The notes: generated from the sequence alone by a model not told the origin. A DNA stretch of 64,000 nt from Streptococcus pneumoniae (GCF_001096185.1 NZ_CRPU01000010.1:1-64000), one strand, 5' to 3'. Shown: positions 7,773-17,807, counted from the stretch's first letter. Program-made: numbers and translations.

Positions 7773-9119
7773 ATGATGAAGTTCATATTGGATATTGTTA
7801 GTACACCAGCTATTTTAGTAGCTTTAATTGCAATCTTAGGATTAGTTCTTCAGAAGAAGAAATTACCTGATATTATTAAAGGTGGAATTAAGACCTTTGT
7901 TGGTTTCTTAGTTGTATCTGGTGGTGCAGGAATTGTACAAAATTCTTTAAATCCATTTGGTACCATGTTTGAGCATGCTTTTCATTTATCTGGCGTTGTG
8001 CCGAATAATGAAGCAATTGTAGCTGTAGCTTTAACAACATATGGCTCAGCTACTGCAATGATTATGTTTGCAGGCATGGTGTTCAATATCTTAATCGCTC
8101 GTTTTACTCGATTTAAATATATTTTTTTAACAGGGCACCACACTCTATATATGGCATGTATGATTGCGGTCATTTTATCAGTTGCTGGCTTTACTAGCTT
8201 GCCTCTCATCTTACTAGGAGGATTAGCACTCGGTATTATTATGAGTATTTCCCCAGCATTTGTGCAAAAATATATGGTTCAATTAACTGGAAATGACAAG
8301 GTAGCTTTAGGTCATTTCAGTTCTTTGGGATATTGGTTGAGTGGTTTTACTGGTAGCCTTATCGGTGACAAATCAAAATCAACAGAGGACATTAAATTTC
8401 CAAAGAGTTTAGCTTTTTTACGTGATAGTACTGTTAGTATCACTTTATCCATGGCAGTTATTTACATTATTGTAGCTATCTTTGCAGGGTCAGAATATAT
8501 AGAAAAAGAAATCAGTAGTGGTACAAGTGGTCTAGTTTATGCTTTACAATTAGCAGGTCAATTTGCAGCAGGGGTATTTGTTATTTTAGCAGGTGTTCGC
8601 CTTATTTTGGGTGAAATTGTTCCAGCCTTTAAAGGTATTTCAGAGCGTCTTGTACCTAATTCAAAACCTGCTTTGGATTGTCCGATTGTTTATACTTATG
8701 CACCCAATGCAGTTCTAATTGGATTTATCTCTAGTTTTGTTGGTGGTTTAGTAAGTATGGCAATTATGATTGCTTCAGGAACGGTTGTTATCTTACCAGG
8801 TGTTGTGCCTCATTTCTTCTGTGGAGCGACTGCAGGTGTCATTGGGAATGCATCTGGTGGTGTTCGTGGAGCCACTATTGGAGCATTTTTACAAGGTATT
8901 TTAATCAGTTTTCTTCCAGTCTTTTTAATGCCAGTTTTGGGAGGACTTGGTTTCCAAGGATCAACTTTCTCAGATGCAGATTTTGGTCTATCAGGAATTA
9001 TTTTAGGAATGTTAAATCAATTTGGCTCACAAGCAGGCATTGTGATTGGTCTTGTTCTTATTCTAGCAGTTATGTTTGGAGTATCCTTTATTAAAAAGCC
9101 ATCTGCAAAGGAGGAATAA
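7773..9119 (+). CDS. PTS enzyme IIC, UlaA/SgaT family
   Basis: This 448-residue integral membrane permease has about 10-12 helices and the UlaA fold signatures (GGIKTFVGFLVVSGGAGI near the start, HFFCGATAGVIGNASGG in the second half). The family carries L-ascorbate or related sugar acids and pentitols. The substrate here is not known, and the neighbours differ from the ula operon, which has lactonase and decarboxylase genes. A ribosome site (AGGAGG) lies 8 bases before the ATG. It follows IIB by 12 bases. Confidence 0.9.
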   Translation: MMKFILDIVSTPAILVALIAILGLVLQKKKLPDIIKGGIKTFVGFLVVSGGAGIVQNSLNPFGTMFEHAFHLSGVVPNNEAIVAVALTTYGSATAMIMFAGMVFNILIARFTRFKYIFLTGHHTLYMACMIAVILSVAGFTSLPLILLGGLALGIIMSISPAFVQKYMVQLTGNDKVALGHFSSLGYWLSGFTGSLIGDKSKSTEDIKFPKSLAFLRDSTVSITLSMAVIYIIVAIFAGSEYIEKEISSGTSGLVYALQLAGQFAAGVFVILAGVRLILGEIVPAFKGISERLVPNSKPALDCPIVYTYAPNAVLIGFISSFVGGLVSMAIMIASGTVVILPGVVPHFFCGATAGVIGNASGGVRGATIGAFLQGILISFLPVFLMPVLGGLGFQGSTFSDADFGLSGIILGMLNQFGSQAGIVIGLVLILAVMFGVSFIKKPSAKEE

Positions 9120-9122
9120 GGG

Positions 9123-9980
9123 ATGATTTTAAGTAAAAATAGAGAAGATGAGTTAAGAAAATTTGCGACTAACATCCGATTAAATACTCTTAGAACATTG
9201 AATCATCTTGGATTCGGACATTACGGAGGAAGTCTGTCTATCGTAGAAGTTTTAGCGGTGCTTTATGGTGAAATAATGCCAATGACTCCAGAAATATTTA
9301 CAGCACGAGATAGAGATTATTTCATATTATCAAAAGGCCACGGAGGACCAGCTCTATACAGTACACTCTATTTGAATGGTTTCTTTGACAAAGAATTCTT
9401 ATATTCTTTAAATACAAATGGAACCAAATTACCGTCTCATCCTGATAGAAATCTAACGCCAGGCATAGATATGACAACGGGCTCTTTAGGACAAGGAATT
9501 AGTGTTGCAACTGGACTTGCATATGGTCAGAGAATAAGAAAGAGTCCCTTTTATACTTACGCTATTGTTGGAGATGGTGAGTTAAATGAGGGACAATGTT
9601 GGGAGGCTATGCAGTTTGCTTCTCATCAACAGTTATCCAACTTAATTGTGTTTGTTGATGATAACAAAAAACAATTAGATGGTTTTACAAAGGATATTTG
9701 TAATCCAGGTGATTTCGTAGAAAAATTTTCAGCATTTGGATTTGAATCCATTAGGGTCAAGGGTTCAGATATTAGAGAAATTTATGAAGGGATTGTCCAA
9801 TTAAAACAGTCAAATAATTCATCTCCTAAGTGTATTGTATTAGACACTATTAAAGGTCAAGGAGTTAGAGAGCTGGAAGAAATGAAATCCAATCATCATC
9901 TTCGCCCTACTGTAGAGGAGAGACAAATGTTAACTTCAGTTGTAGAAAGATTAAGTCAGGAATTGGAGGAAACAGAATGA
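9123..9980 (+). CDS. Transketolase, N-terminal subunit
   Basis: This 285-residue protein equals the thiamine-diphosphate-binding half of transketolase. SKGHGGPALY holds the family His, and the cofactor motif GDGELNEGQ starts near residue 150. Transketolase moves two-carbon units between sugar phosphates. Here the enzyme is split, and the other half is the next gene, which overlaps by 4 bases (ATGA). Split transketolases are widespread in such PTS or sugar operons and are thought to be functional as heterodimers. Confidence 0.92.
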   Translation: MILSKNREDELRKFATNIRLNTLRTLNHLGFGHYGGSLSIVEVLAVLYGEIMPMTPEIFTARDRDYFILSKGHGGPALYSTLYLNGFFDKEFLYSLNTNGTKLPSHPDRNLTPGIDMTTGSLGQGISVATGLAYGQRIRKSPFYTYAIVGDGELNEGQCWEAMQFASHQQLSNLIVFVDDNKKQLDGFTKDICNPGDFVEKFSAFGFESIRVKGSDIREIYEGIVQLKQSNNSSPKCIVLDTIKGQGVRELEEMKSNHHLRPTVEERQMLTSVVERLSQELEETE

Positions 9981-10909
9981 TGAGAAGTACGAAGGAATTA
10001 CGGCATGTATATAGAGACTTCCTTTTAGAGGCTAACCAAAGTTATTCTGATATAGTAGTTTTAGAAGCAGATTTGTCAAGTTCGATGGCTACTAATAATC
10101 TTGAAAAGGACTTTGGAGATCGTTATGTGAATGTTGGGATCATGGAAGCAGAGATGGTCGGACTTGCAGCAGGTTTATCTATTCAGGGGTTTAGACCTTA
10201 TCTTCATACATTTGGCCCTTTTGCTTCACGAAGAGTATTTGATCAATTATTTATTTCTCTTGGATACGCACAATTGGATGCCACTGTGATTGGATCAGAT
10301 GCAGGAGTAACTGCAGAAATGAATGGTGGGACACATATGCCATTTGAAGAAATTGGATTGTTACGTTTAATTCCTAAATCAATCATTTTCGAAGCAACTG
10401 ATGATATCCAATTTCGTGAAATCTTGAACCAGACATTAGACTTAAAAGGACTAAAATATATTCGAACAATTCGAAAAGCTCCAGAGGCTGTATATCAAGG
10501 TGGAGAAGATTTTTCTAAAGGCTACGTTGAGTTAAGACATGGTGAAGATGTTGTAATCGTTGCTTCTGGCATAATGGTTGCTCCAAGTATTCGAGTTGCA
10601 GATGAACTATCTAAATTAGGTTATTCAGTAGGTATGATAGATTTATTTAGAATCAAACCGATACCAGAACAGATAAAAACAATGTTAAGTGGAAAAACTA
10701 TATTTACTGTAGAAAACCACAATCAGATAGGTGGAATTGGCAGTGCTTTATGTGAATTATTCTCTGATGATGGAATGACAAAAATTCATCGGATGGGTGT
10801 TCAAGAAAGATTCGGTCAAGTAGGGAAAATGGATTATCTTCTTAATGAATATGGTTTGAGTGAATCGAATATAAAAGAGAAGGTTCTAGAAATTTATAAT
10901 GCAAGATAG
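9977..10909 (+). CDS. Transketolase, C-terminal subunit
   Basis: This 310-residue protein carries the pyrimidine-binding domain (with the catalytic Glu region VNVGIMEAEMVGLAAGL) and the C-terminal transketolase domain. It completes the enzyme begun by the preceding gene, and their overlap suggests equal production. With the UlaA-type PTS it implies that the imported compound feeds the pentose-phosphate pathway. The exact phosphorylated substrate cannot be named from sequence. Confidence 0.92.
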   Translation: MMRSTKELRHVYRDFLLEANQSYSDIVVLEADLSSSMATNNLEKDFGDRYVNVGIMEAEMVGLAAGLSIQGFRPYLHTFGPFASRRVFDQLFISLGYAQLDATVIGSDAGVTAEMNGGTHMPFEEIGLLRLIPKSIIFEATDDIQFREILNQTLDLKGLKYIRTIRKAPEAVYQGGEDFSKGYVELRHGEDVVIVASGIMVAPSIRVADELSKLGYSVGMIDLFRIKPIPEQIKTMLSGKTIFTVENHNQIGGIGSALCELFSDDGMTKIHRMGVQERFGQVGKMDYLLNEYGLSESNIKEKVLEIYNAR

Positions 10910-10967
10910 ATGTTAAATACACTGTTCTGAAAGAATTTTTGTAACAATTACAGTACGTTATTTAAAG

Positions 10968-11029
10968 AAAGCGGATTAAAAAGCATATTCTGGTCATCAG
11001 AAAGTGCACTAATCCGCTTTGTTGTTTTT
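10968..11029 (+). terminator. PTS-transketolase operon terminator
   Basis: AAAGCGGATTA (10968-10978) pairs with TAATCCGCTTT (11010-11020), followed by GTTGTTTTT. Confidence 0.8.
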
Positions 11030-11141
11030 AGTTTTAAATATTTCATATGTATATAGAATTTTCTGAAAATTCAAGAATTTTCTTCTGTTCATTGCTTTTA
11101 AAATGTGCTATAATAGTAAAAACTGAAATGGGAGGGAACAA

Positions 11142-12845
11142 ATGACTGAATTAGATAAACGTCACCGCAGTAGCATTTATGACAGTATGGTTAAATCACC
11201 AAACCGTGCCATGCTTCGTGCGACTGGTATGACAGATAAGGACTTTGAAACACCGATTGTGGGAGTGATTTCGACTTGGGCGGAAAATACACCATGTAAT
11301 ATCCACTTGCATGATTTTGGGAAATTAGCCAAAGAAGGTGTCAAATCAGCAGGTGCTTGGCCTGTGCAGTTTGGGACTATCACTGTAGCGGACGGGATTG
11401 CCATGGGAACGCCTGGTATGCGTTTCTCTTTGACATCTCGTGATATTATTGCGGACTCAATCGAGGCAGCTATGGGTGGTCACAATGTGGATGCCTTTGT
11501 TGCTATCGGTGGCTGTGACAAGAACATGCCTGGTTCTATGATTGCTATTGCTAATATGGATATTCCAGCCATTTTCGCCTATGGTGGAACTATTGCACCG
11601 GGAAATCTTGATGGTAAAGATATCGACTTGGTTTCTGTCTTTGAAGGTATCGGAAAATGGAATCACGGTGATATGACAGCTGAGGACGTGAAACGTCTTG
11701 AATGTAATGCCTGCCCTGGCCCTGGTGGCTGTGGTGGTATGTATACTGCTAATACCATGGCGACTGCTATCGAAGTTCTAGGGATGAGTTTGCCAGGCTC
11801 TTCATCTCACCCAGCTGAATCAGCTGACAAGAAAGAAGACATCGAAGCAGCAGGACGTGCTGTTGTCAAGATGCTGGAACTTGGTCTCAAACCGTCAGAT
11901 ATCTTGACTCGTGAAGCCTTTGAAGATGCCATCACTGTAACCATGGCTCTCGGTGGTTCTACAAACGCCACTCTTCACTTGCTTGCTATTGCCCATGCTG
12001 CCAATGTTGATTTGTCACTTGAGGACTTCAATACAATCCAAGAACGTGTGCCTCACTTGGCTGACTTGAAACCATCTGGTCAGTATGTCTTCCAAGATCT
12101 CTATGAAGTCGGTGGTGTGCCTGCGGTTATGAAGTACTTGTTGGCGAATGGTTTCCTTCATGGCGACCGCATCACATGTACTGGTAAGACAGTTGCTGAG
12201 AACTTGGCTGACTTTGCAGACTTAACCCCAGGTCAAAAAGTCATCATGCCACTTGAAAATCCAAAACGTGCAGATGGTCCGCTTATCATCTTGCACGGGA
12301 ACCTTGCCCCTGATGGAGCGGTTGCCAAGGTATCAGGTGTTAAAGTGCGTCGTCACGTTGGGCCAGCTAAGGTCTTTGACTCAGAAGAAGATGCGATTCA
12401 GGCTGTTCTGACAGATGAAATCGTTGATGGCGATGTAGTCGTTGTTCGTTTCGTTGGACCTAAAGGTGGTCCTGGTATGCCTGAGATGCTGTCACTTTCA
12501 TCCATGATTGTTGGTAAAGGTCAAGGAGACAAGGTTGCCCTCTTGACGGATGGCCGTTTCTCTGGTGGTACTTATGGTCTGGTTGTTGGACATATCGCTC
12601 CTGAGGCTCAGGATGGTGGACCGATTGCCTACCTTCGTACAGGTGATATCGTTACGGTCGACCAAGATACTAAAGAAATTTCCATGGCCGTATCCGAAGA
12701 AGAACTTGAAAAACGCAAGGCAGAAACAACCTTGCCACCACTTTACAGCCGTGGTGTCCTCGGTAAATATGCCCACATCGTATCATCTGCTTCACGCGGA
12801 GCCGTGACAGACTTCTGGAATATGGACAAGTCAGGTAAAAAATAA
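11142..12845 (+). CDS. ilvD: Dihydroxy-acid dehydratase
   Basis: IlvD (567 residues) removes water from dihydroxy acids in isoleucine and valine synthesis. The iron-sulfur cysteines are visible: Cys125 in GGCDKNMPG and the cluster [12 protein letters not shown] at about 188-196. The C-terminal region [19 protein letters not shown] is conserved. An extended -10 (TATAAT at 11109-11114 with upstream TG) and the ribosome site GGAGGG precede it. It stands alone here, away from the other ilv genes. The gene is GC-richer and better codon-adapted than the PTS island to its left, which marks the edge between core and accessory DNA. Confidence 0.97.
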   Translation: MTELDKRHRSSIYDSMVKSPNRAMLRATGMTDKDFETPIVGVISTWAENTPCNIHLHDFGKLAKEGVKSAGAWPVQFGTITVADGIAMGTPGMRFSLTSRDIIADSIEAAMGGHNVDAFVAIGGCDKNMPGSMIAIANMDIPAIFAYGGTIAPGNLDGKDIDLVSVFEGIGKWNHGDMTAEDVKRLECNACPGPGGCGGMYTANTMATAIEVLGMSLPGSSSHPAESADKKEDIEAAGRAVVKMLELGLKPSDILTREAFEDAITVTMALGGSTNATLHLLAIAHAANVDLSLEDFNTIQERVPHLADLKPSGQYVFQDLYEVGGVPAVMKYLLANGFLHGDRITCTGKTVAENLADFADLTPGQKVIMPLENPKRADGPLIILHGNLAPDGAVAKVSGVKVRRHVGPAKVFDSEEDAIQAVLTDEIVDGDVVVVRFVGPKGGPGMPEMLSLSSMIVGKGQGDKVALLTDGRFSGGTYGLVVGHIAPEAQDGGPIAYLRTGDIVTVDQDTKEISMAVSEEELEKRKAETTLPPLYSRGVLGKYAHIVSSASRGAVTDFWNMDKSGKK

Positions 12846-12850
12846 ACTCA

Positions 12851-12881
12851 AAAAGCAAGCCAACTTCGGCTTGCTTTTTTT
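12851..12881 (+). terminator. ilvD terminator
   Basis: AAAAGCAAGCC pairs with GGCTTGCTTTT around a short loop, followed by a T run. Confidence 0.88.
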
Positions 12882-12905
12882 CATCTTCAAGAGTAATTTG
12901 GCTGC

Positions 12906-13247
12906 TTAACGAGGTGGTAGTCCAAGGGCAATACGGCCGTAGCGACTGATTCGTGTGATTTTCCAAGCAGGCGACCAGGTGACTTCAACCTTGACATCTT
13001 CGATACCTTCGATTTGTTTCAGACCTGCCACGATTTCGATAGGCAGACTTTCGGCACAATCACAGGCAGTATCGGTGAAGGTCATGACAATCTTGCAAAG
13101 ACCTGTTTCGTCCAGATTGATTTCATAAATCAGCCCTAGATTGTAAACATCCAATTCCACATCTGTATCAAAAACCTTCTCTAGTTTTTCGATAATTTGG
13201 TCTTGCAAGGCCAAAGCACGGTCATTGATTTTGATATCCTCTCTCAT
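12906..13247 (-). CDS. Metal-sulfur cluster assembly factor (MIP18/DUF59 family)
   Basis: This 113-residue MIP18-family protein has the conserved core LGLIYEINLD, MTFTDTACDCAESLP and VEVTWSPAW. Relatives such as SufT and PaaD help mature iron-sulfur proteins. The single conserved Cys region (ACDC) is present. It faces ilvD, an iron-sulfur enzyme, in convergent orientation; the pairing is suggestive but not proof of a link. Its promoter region is shared with the divergent Rgg gene. Confidence 0.85.
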   Translation of the reverse strand: MREDIKINDRALALQDQIIEKLEKVFDTDVELDVYNLGLIYEINLDETGLCKIVMTFTDTACDCAESLPIEIVAGLKQIEGIEDVKVEVTWSPAWKITRISRYGRIALGLPPR

Positions 13248-13370
13248 TACAGTCCCTCCACGTGATAAATATCCTCTATTTTCTCATAATTCTGACAATT
13301 TGGCAAGTTTTTGATGAATTTTCTGAAAAATATGATAAAATGAAGAAAATACTGAATCAAGGGGAAGCCT

Positions 13371-14222
13371 ATGGAGCAGATTGGAAAAGTCTTTAGACAA
13401 TTACGAGAGTCAAGAAATATCTCGCTGAGACAAGCAACTGGGGGACAATTTTCGCCGTCTATGTTGTCCCGCTTTGAAACAGGTCAGAGTGAGCTTTCGG
13501 TGGAAAAGTTTCTATTTGCCCTAGAAAACATATCTGCCAGTGTGGAGGAGATCCTCTTTCTGGCGAGAGGTTTTCAGTATGATACAGATTCTGAGTTGAG
13601 AAAAGAAATCATAGATGTCTTGGATCCAAAGAATATAGCTCCACTTGAGGACTTGTATCGCAAGGAGTATCAAAAGCAAGCCCATTCTCAAAATAAACAG
13701 AAACATATTCTAAATGCCATTATTATCAAGTCTTATATGAAGAGTATGGATGATACGGTAGAGTTAACGGCAGAGGAAGGGAAAGTTCTTCATGATTATT
13801 TGTTTTCCACTGAGATTTGGGGAATCTATGAACTCAATTTATTTTCAGTCAGTTCACCATTTTTATCTGTTTCTCTTTTCACTAGGTATGTTAGAGAGAT
13901 GGTACGAAAATCTGATTTTCTAATGGAAATGTCTGGTAATCGAAACCTTTTTCACACTATACTATTGAATGGTTTTTTGGCCAGCATCGAGTGTGAAGAA
14001 TTTACTAATGCCTCTTATTTTAAACGTGTTATCGAAGAGCATTTCTACAATGAAAATGAAACCTATTTCCGAATTGTCTATTTGTGGGCGGAAGGTCTCC
14101 TTGATAGCAAGCAAGGCAGAGTCAAGGAAGGCCAGAAAAAGATGGAGGATGCTGTCCGTATTTTTGAGATGCTTGGTTGTAATAAATCTGCCGAATACTA
14201 TAGAAAAACCCCCGATTGTTGA
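13371..14222 (+). CDS. Rgg/GadR/MutR-family transcriptional regulator
   Basis: This 283-residue protein has an N-terminal helix-turn-helix (about 5-60: VFRQLRESRNISLRQATGGQ, LSRFETGQSELSV) and an all-helical C-terminal domain, as in Rgg regulators. Many Rgg proteins bind short hydrophobic peptides. I searched both strands of the flanking gaps for such a peptide gene and saw none with a good ribosome site. The MFS exporter gene follows by 200 bases and is the likely target. A -10 (TAAAAT) lies about 30 bases upstream of the ATG. Confidence 0.85.
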   Translation: MEQIGKVFRQLRESRNISLRQATGGQFSPSMLSRFETGQSELSVEKFLFALENISASVEEILFLARGFQYDTDSELRKEIIDVLDPKNIAPLEDLYRKEYQKQAHSQNKQKHILNAIIIKSYMKSMDDTVELTAEEGKVLHDYLFSTEIWGIYELNLFSVSSPFLSVSLFTRYVREMVRKSDFLMEMSGNRNLFHTILLNGFLASIECEEFTNASYFKRVIEEHFYNENETYFRIVYLWAEGLLDSKQGRVKEGQKKMEDAVRIFEMLGCNKSAEYYRKTPDC

Positions 14223-14422
14223 ATATCTGCAAACTACGAAAATAATTTGAAATTTTAAGCGATAGAACTGTTGGGCTCTCTCGTGCCACTGGAGAAGTTC
14301 TCTCGATTCTTTTTGATCATTTCATTTGTTGCATATATTCAAAAGTTCTCCCTTTCAAATTTCTAAGTGCTATACTATAGTCATACTTCATATAGAACTT
14401 CGAACAAGAAGGGAGATTATTT

Positions 14423-15670
14423 ATGAAACTATTGTTCAGAAATCAAGCTTATCGTCTCTTGACTTTGTCACGCTTCTTCAATGCTTTTGGTGCTTCGATT
14501 TTCAACCTGGTATTTATCGTCTATGCATCGACCTTGCCACAAGCCTCTTTTGCGGTTGCTATGGCGAATATTGTCATGCTTCTTCCGACTCTCTTTACAG
14601 TTTTTGTAGGGATTCGGGCAGATTACACGAGGGACAAGGTCAAATGGATGGTCTATAGTGGCTTGTTTCAGGCGGTTTTATTTTTTCTAGCAGCCCTAGT
14701 TGTCCAGCAAGCGAGTCTCTTTGCCTTTTCTAGTCTGTGTTTAATCAATGTCATTAGTGATGTCATTAGTGATTTTGCAGGTGGTTTGCGCATGCCTCTT
14801 ATTAAGGAAAAAGTAGCTGAAGATGATTTGATGGAGGCTTACTCTTTTTCTCAGTTCATCACCTATATTTCAGCTATTGGGGGTCAAGCTTTCGGAGTCT
14901 GGCTCTTAGGGCTATCGGTCAACAATTTTTCCCTCGTTGCGGGAATCAATGCCTGTTTCTTCCTCGTATCAGCCTCTATTCTCTTTTTAGGAAAAAGCAA
15001 ATTGAGCCTGTCGATTTCATCTGCTGATGGTGAATCACTAAAAAATGAGAAACTTTCTATCAAAGACCAATTTCTAACGATTTATCGAAATTTACGCCTC
15101 GTTTTTCTTAAAAGTGGACAGAAAAACTTTGGTTTTATGCTCTTTGCTGTCTTGCTTATCAATGCCTTGGGTGGCGCTTTGGGTGGAATTTATAATATCT
15201 TCTTTTTGAGCCATTCTCTCTTGAATTTTTCTTACACAGAGACACTATTTATCAATCAAGTCTGTGTTTTGTTAGCAATCATCATCAGTAGCCTTACGGG
15301 CAATGATTATTTTGGGAAGCAGTCCTTGTCTAGATTGATGATGTGGGCTACCATAGGGCTCACTCTAATTGGTCTGGCTAACGTATTCAATCAAGTCGTG
15401 CTTGGTTTGCTATTTCTCTTTTTAACTCTGTATGTGTCTGGTAAAGTTCAACCAAAGATTAGTGCCATGCTCATGAAAAATCTAGCTCCAGAGGTTCTAG
15501 CTCGTACCAGTAATTTTTTAGGTCTCTTGTTCACCTTATCCATACCTGTTGGAACAGCCTGTTTTTCACTTGTTGCCGTATGGAATATACAGTTGACTTG
15601 GATGCTATTTGTTGGTCTTTCCTTGCTGGCTATTCTTTTGACAGGTCTTAATCTCAAAAATGATATCTAA
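14423..15670 (+). CDS. MFS-family transporter
   Basis: This 415-residue membrane protein has about 12 helices, and the charged loop after helix 2 (GIRADYTRDKVKWMV) resembles motif A of drug/proton antiporters. The substrate is unknown. An extended -10 (TGCTATACT, about 14370) lies upstream, with several GTTCT/AGAAC half sites that could be read by the Rgg protein. The stop codon TAA coincides with the first bases of a BOX repeat. Confidence 0.85.
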   Translation: MKLLFRNQAYRLLTLSRFFNAFGASIFNLVFIVYASTLPQASFAVAMANIVMLLPTLFTVFVGIRADYTRDKVKWMVYSGLFQAVLFFLAALVVQQASLFAFSSLCLINVISDVISDFAGGLRMPLIKEKVAEDDLMEAYSFSQFITYISAIGGQAFGVWLLGLSVNNFSLVAGINACFFLVSASILFLGKSKLSLSISSADGESLKNEKLSIKDQFLTIYRNLRLVFLKSGQKNFGFMLFAVLLINALGGALGGIYNIFFLSHSLLNFSYTETLFINQVCVLLAIIISSLTGNDYFGKQSLSRLMMWATIGLTLIGLANVFNQVVLGLLFLFLTLYVSGKVQPKISAMLMKNLAPEVLARTSNFLGLLFTLSIPVGTACFSLVAVWNIQLTWMLFVGLSLLAILLTGLNLKNDI

Positions 15671-15774
15671 TACTCTTCGAAAATCTCTTCAAACCACGTC
15701 AGCGTCGCCTTACCGTACTCAAGTACAGCTTGCGGCTAGCTTCCTAGTTTGCTCTTTGATTTTCATTGAGTATA
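15670..15774 (+). repeat. BOX element (boxA-boxC, no boxB)
   Basis: A boxA start (ATACTCTTCGAAAATCTC, then GTCAGCGTCGCCTTACCGTA) joins directly to boxC (TGCGGCTAGCTTCCTAG, ending CATTGAGTATA). The order AC without boxB is a known minimal form. Its first bases form the stop codon of the MFS gene. hisS starts 77 bases downstream. Confidence 0.92.
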
Positions 15775-15851
15775 AATCCTAATTTTTTCTTACTGTTTTA
15801 ATCCCTCTATTTATGGTAAAATAAGACTATTAAGTTTAAAGAGGATTCCCT

Positions 15852-17132
15852 ATGAAATTACAAAAACCAAAAGGAACGCAGGATATTTTACCTGCTGAGT
15901 CTGCCAAGTGGCAGTACGTTGAGGGCTTTGCCCGTGAAATTTTCAAGCGCTATAACTACGCAGAAGTGCGCACGCCCATTTTTGAGCATTACGAGGTTAT
16001 CAGTCGCTCTGTCGGAGATACAACGGATATCGTAACCAAGGAAATGTACGATTTCTATGACAAGGGTGACCGTCATATTACCCTCCGTCCAGAAGGAACA
16101 GCGCCCGTTGTCCGTTCCTACGTGGAAAATAAACTCTTCGCCCCAGAAGTGCAAAAGCCAAGTAAGTTCTACTACATGGGCCCTATGTTCCGTTATGAGC
16201 GTCCGCAAGCAGGACGTTTGCGCCAGTTCCACCAGATTGGTGTTGAGTGTTTTGGCTCTAGCAATCCAGCTACCGATGTGGAAACAATCGCGATGGCAGC
16301 TCATTTCTTGAAAGAAATTGGCATCCAAGGTGTCAAACTACACCTCAATACGCTTGGAAATCCTGAGAGCCGTGCGGCTTATCGTCAAGCCTTGATTGAC
16401 TATTTGACACCGCTTAAGGAGACCTTGTCTAAGGATAGCCAGCGTCGCTTGGAGGAAAACCCTCTCCGTGTCTTGGACTCTAAGGAAAAAGAAGACAAGG
16501 TGGCAGTGGAGAATGCACCGTCTATCTTGGATTTCCTTGATGAAGAAAGCCAAGCTCATTTTGATGCTGTGCGTCAGATGTTGGAAAATCTAGGTGTAGA
16601 CTATATCATCGATACCAATATGGTGCGTGGTCTGGACTACTACAACCACACCATTTTCGAGTTTATCACTGAGATCGAGGGCAATGACTTGACCGTCTGT
16701 GCGGGTGGTCGCTACGATGGCTTGGTTGCCTATTTTGGAGGCCCTGAGACTGCTGGATTTGGTTTTGGACTTGGTGTAGAGCGCCTACTTCTCATCCTTG
16801 AAAAGCAAGGTGTGTCTCTCCCTATCGAAAACGCCCTAGATGTTTATATTGCAGTCTTGGGAGAAGGAGCAAATGTTAAGGCCTTGGAATTGGTACAGGC
16901 TCTTCGCCAACAAGGATTCAAAGCAGAGCGTGATTACCTTAACCGTAAACTCAAAGCTCAGTTCAAGTCAGCTGATGTCTTTGCAGCTAAGACCCTCATC
17001 ACCCTAGGTGAGAGTGAAGTCGAAAGCGGACAAGTGACGGTCAAGAACAACCAAACCCGAGAAGAAGTTCAAGTGTCACTTGAGACAATCAGCCAAAACT
17101 TCTCAGAAATCTTTGAAAAACTAGGATTTTAA
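15852..17132 (+). CDS. hisS: Histidyl-tRNA synthetase
   Basis: This class II synthetase (426 residues) charges tRNA-His. Motif 1 is near the start ([18 protein letters not shown]). Motif 2 is [18 protein letters not shown], the histidine-specific loops are [12 protein letters not shown] and AGGRYDGL, and motif 3 is [15 protein letters not shown]-terminal anticodon-binding domain follows. The -10 TAAAAT lies about 30 bases before the ATG, right after a BOX repeat. No T-box leader is visible. Confidence 0.97.
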   Translation: MKLQKPKGTQDILPAESAKWQYVEGFAREIFKRYNYAEVRTPIFEHYEVISRSVGDTTDIVTKEMYDFYDKGDRHITLRPEGTAPVVRSYVENKLFAPEVQKPSKFYYMGPMFRYERPQAGRLRQFHQIGVECFGSSNPATDVETIAMAAHFLKEIGIQGVKLHLNTLGNPESRAAYRQALIDYLTPLKETLSKDSQRRLEENPLRVLDSKEKEDKVAVENAPSILDFLDEESQAHFDAVRQMLENLGVDYIIDTNMVRGLDYYNHTIFEFITEIEGNDLTVCAGGRYDGLVAYFGGPETAGFGFGLGVERLLLILEKQGVSLPIENALDVYIAVLGEGANVKALELVQALRQQGFKAERDYLNRKLKAQFKSADVFAAKTLITLGESEVESGQVTVKNNQTREEVQVSLETISQNFSEIFEKLGF

Positions 17133-17145
17133 TGATAGATAAGCT

Positions 17146-17176
17146 GGTCAGGAACCTACTCCTGACCTTTTTCTTT
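17146..17176 (+). terminator. hisS terminator
   Basis: GGTCAGGA pairs with TCCTGACC, followed by TTTTTCTTTT, just after the hisS stop. Confidence 0.85.
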
Positions 17177-17198
17177 TGCAAAATGACAAAAATCATAA

Positions 17199-17244
17199 AC
17201 TTTTTGACAAATATGCTTGTCAAAAAGAAAAAGATGTGTTACAA
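17199..17244 (+). promoter_or_regulatory. Promoter with an 11-bp inverted repeat over the -35
   Basis: CTTTTTGACAA and TTGTCAAAAAG (17199-17226) form a perfect inverted repeat around ATATGC. The right arm supplies the -35 (TTGTCA, 17216-17221). TACAAT at 17239-17244 is the -10 after 17 bases. It is a natural operator for the Cro-like regulator encoded downstream. Confidence 0.65.
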
Positions 17245-17276
17245 TGTAAGCAAGTTAAGAAATAGGAGGGAGCCAC

Positions 17277-17591
17277 ATGTGGGTATGGATTTTGTTTCCT
17301 TTTCTCGTCTTGATTTATATGAGTCAATCTAAGAAAATCAAGCGGTTAGAGAAGAGGTTAAAGGTAATCGAAAGAAAAGAGAAAGGAAATATAGAAATGT
17401 CAAGATTATTGCAAGAAATGATTGGAAAGAAACCAACAATCATTGGAGAACTATTTGGAACAAATTTTTGGGAAGTTGTGGATGTTGATGAGGAATGGGT
17501 CAAGCTACGATATGTAGACAAGACGGGAAAAGAAAAAATCAAGTTGCAACGTATTGAGGATATCCAAACAGTTGAATTTGACGGAGAGTAG
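17277..17591 (+). CDS. Small membrane-anchored hypothetical protein
   Basis: This 104-residue protein has one N-terminal membrane helix (about 2-14), a basic coiled-coil-like stretch (about 15-50) and a C-terminal region WVKLRYVDKTGKEKIKLQRI that looks like a small beta domain. I do not recognise a named family. The ribosome site GGAGGG is good. It is the first gene of an operon running to 21347 and precedes the regulator by 9 bases. Confidence 0.75.
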   Translation: MWVWILFPFLVLIYMSQSKKIKRLEKRLKVIERKEKGNIEMSRLLQEMIGKKPTIIGELFGTNFWEVVDVDEEWVKLRYVDKTGKEKIKLQRIEDIQTVEFDGE

Positions 17592-17600
17592 GTGTGTAAC

Positions 17601-17807
17601 ATGCAACTAAAAAATCGTCTAAAAGAGCTTCGAGCTCGCGATGGCCTCAATCAAACCGAACTAGCCAAGCTAGCAGAGGTTTCCAGACAGACCATTAGCC
17701 TATTAGAACGGGACGAATACACCCCGTCCGTTGTGATTGCCTTGAAAATATCTCAAATTTTCAACGAAACAGTCGAATCGGTATTTCGCTTGGAGGAGGA
17801 CGAGTGA
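17601..17807 (+). CDS. XRE-family regulator, YozG-like
   Basis: This 68-residue Cro/C1 helix-turn-helix protein consists of a single domain: LKELRARDGLNQTELAKLAE, then VSRQTISLLER. ATG at 17601 is preferred over the upstream GTG because the family begins MQLKNRLKE. It is typical of small regulators that lead bacteriocin-immunity or ABC operons. The inverted repeat at the promoter is its probable site. Its stop codon overlaps the next ATG (TGATG). Confidence 0.88.
   Translation: MQLKNRLKELRARDGLNQTELAKLAEVSRQTISLLERDEYTPSVVIALKISQIFNETVESVFRLEEDE

Noticed and set aside
14223-14422. Short hydrophobic peptide gene for the Rgg regulator at 13371
   Set aside because: Both strands were read; no short frame with a hydrophobic C-terminus and a ribosome site was found.
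16057-16328. Long alternative-frame and antisense frames inside hisS, aspS, argS and malP
   Set aside because: They follow from codon bias of highly expressed genes and show no ribosome site or family likeness.
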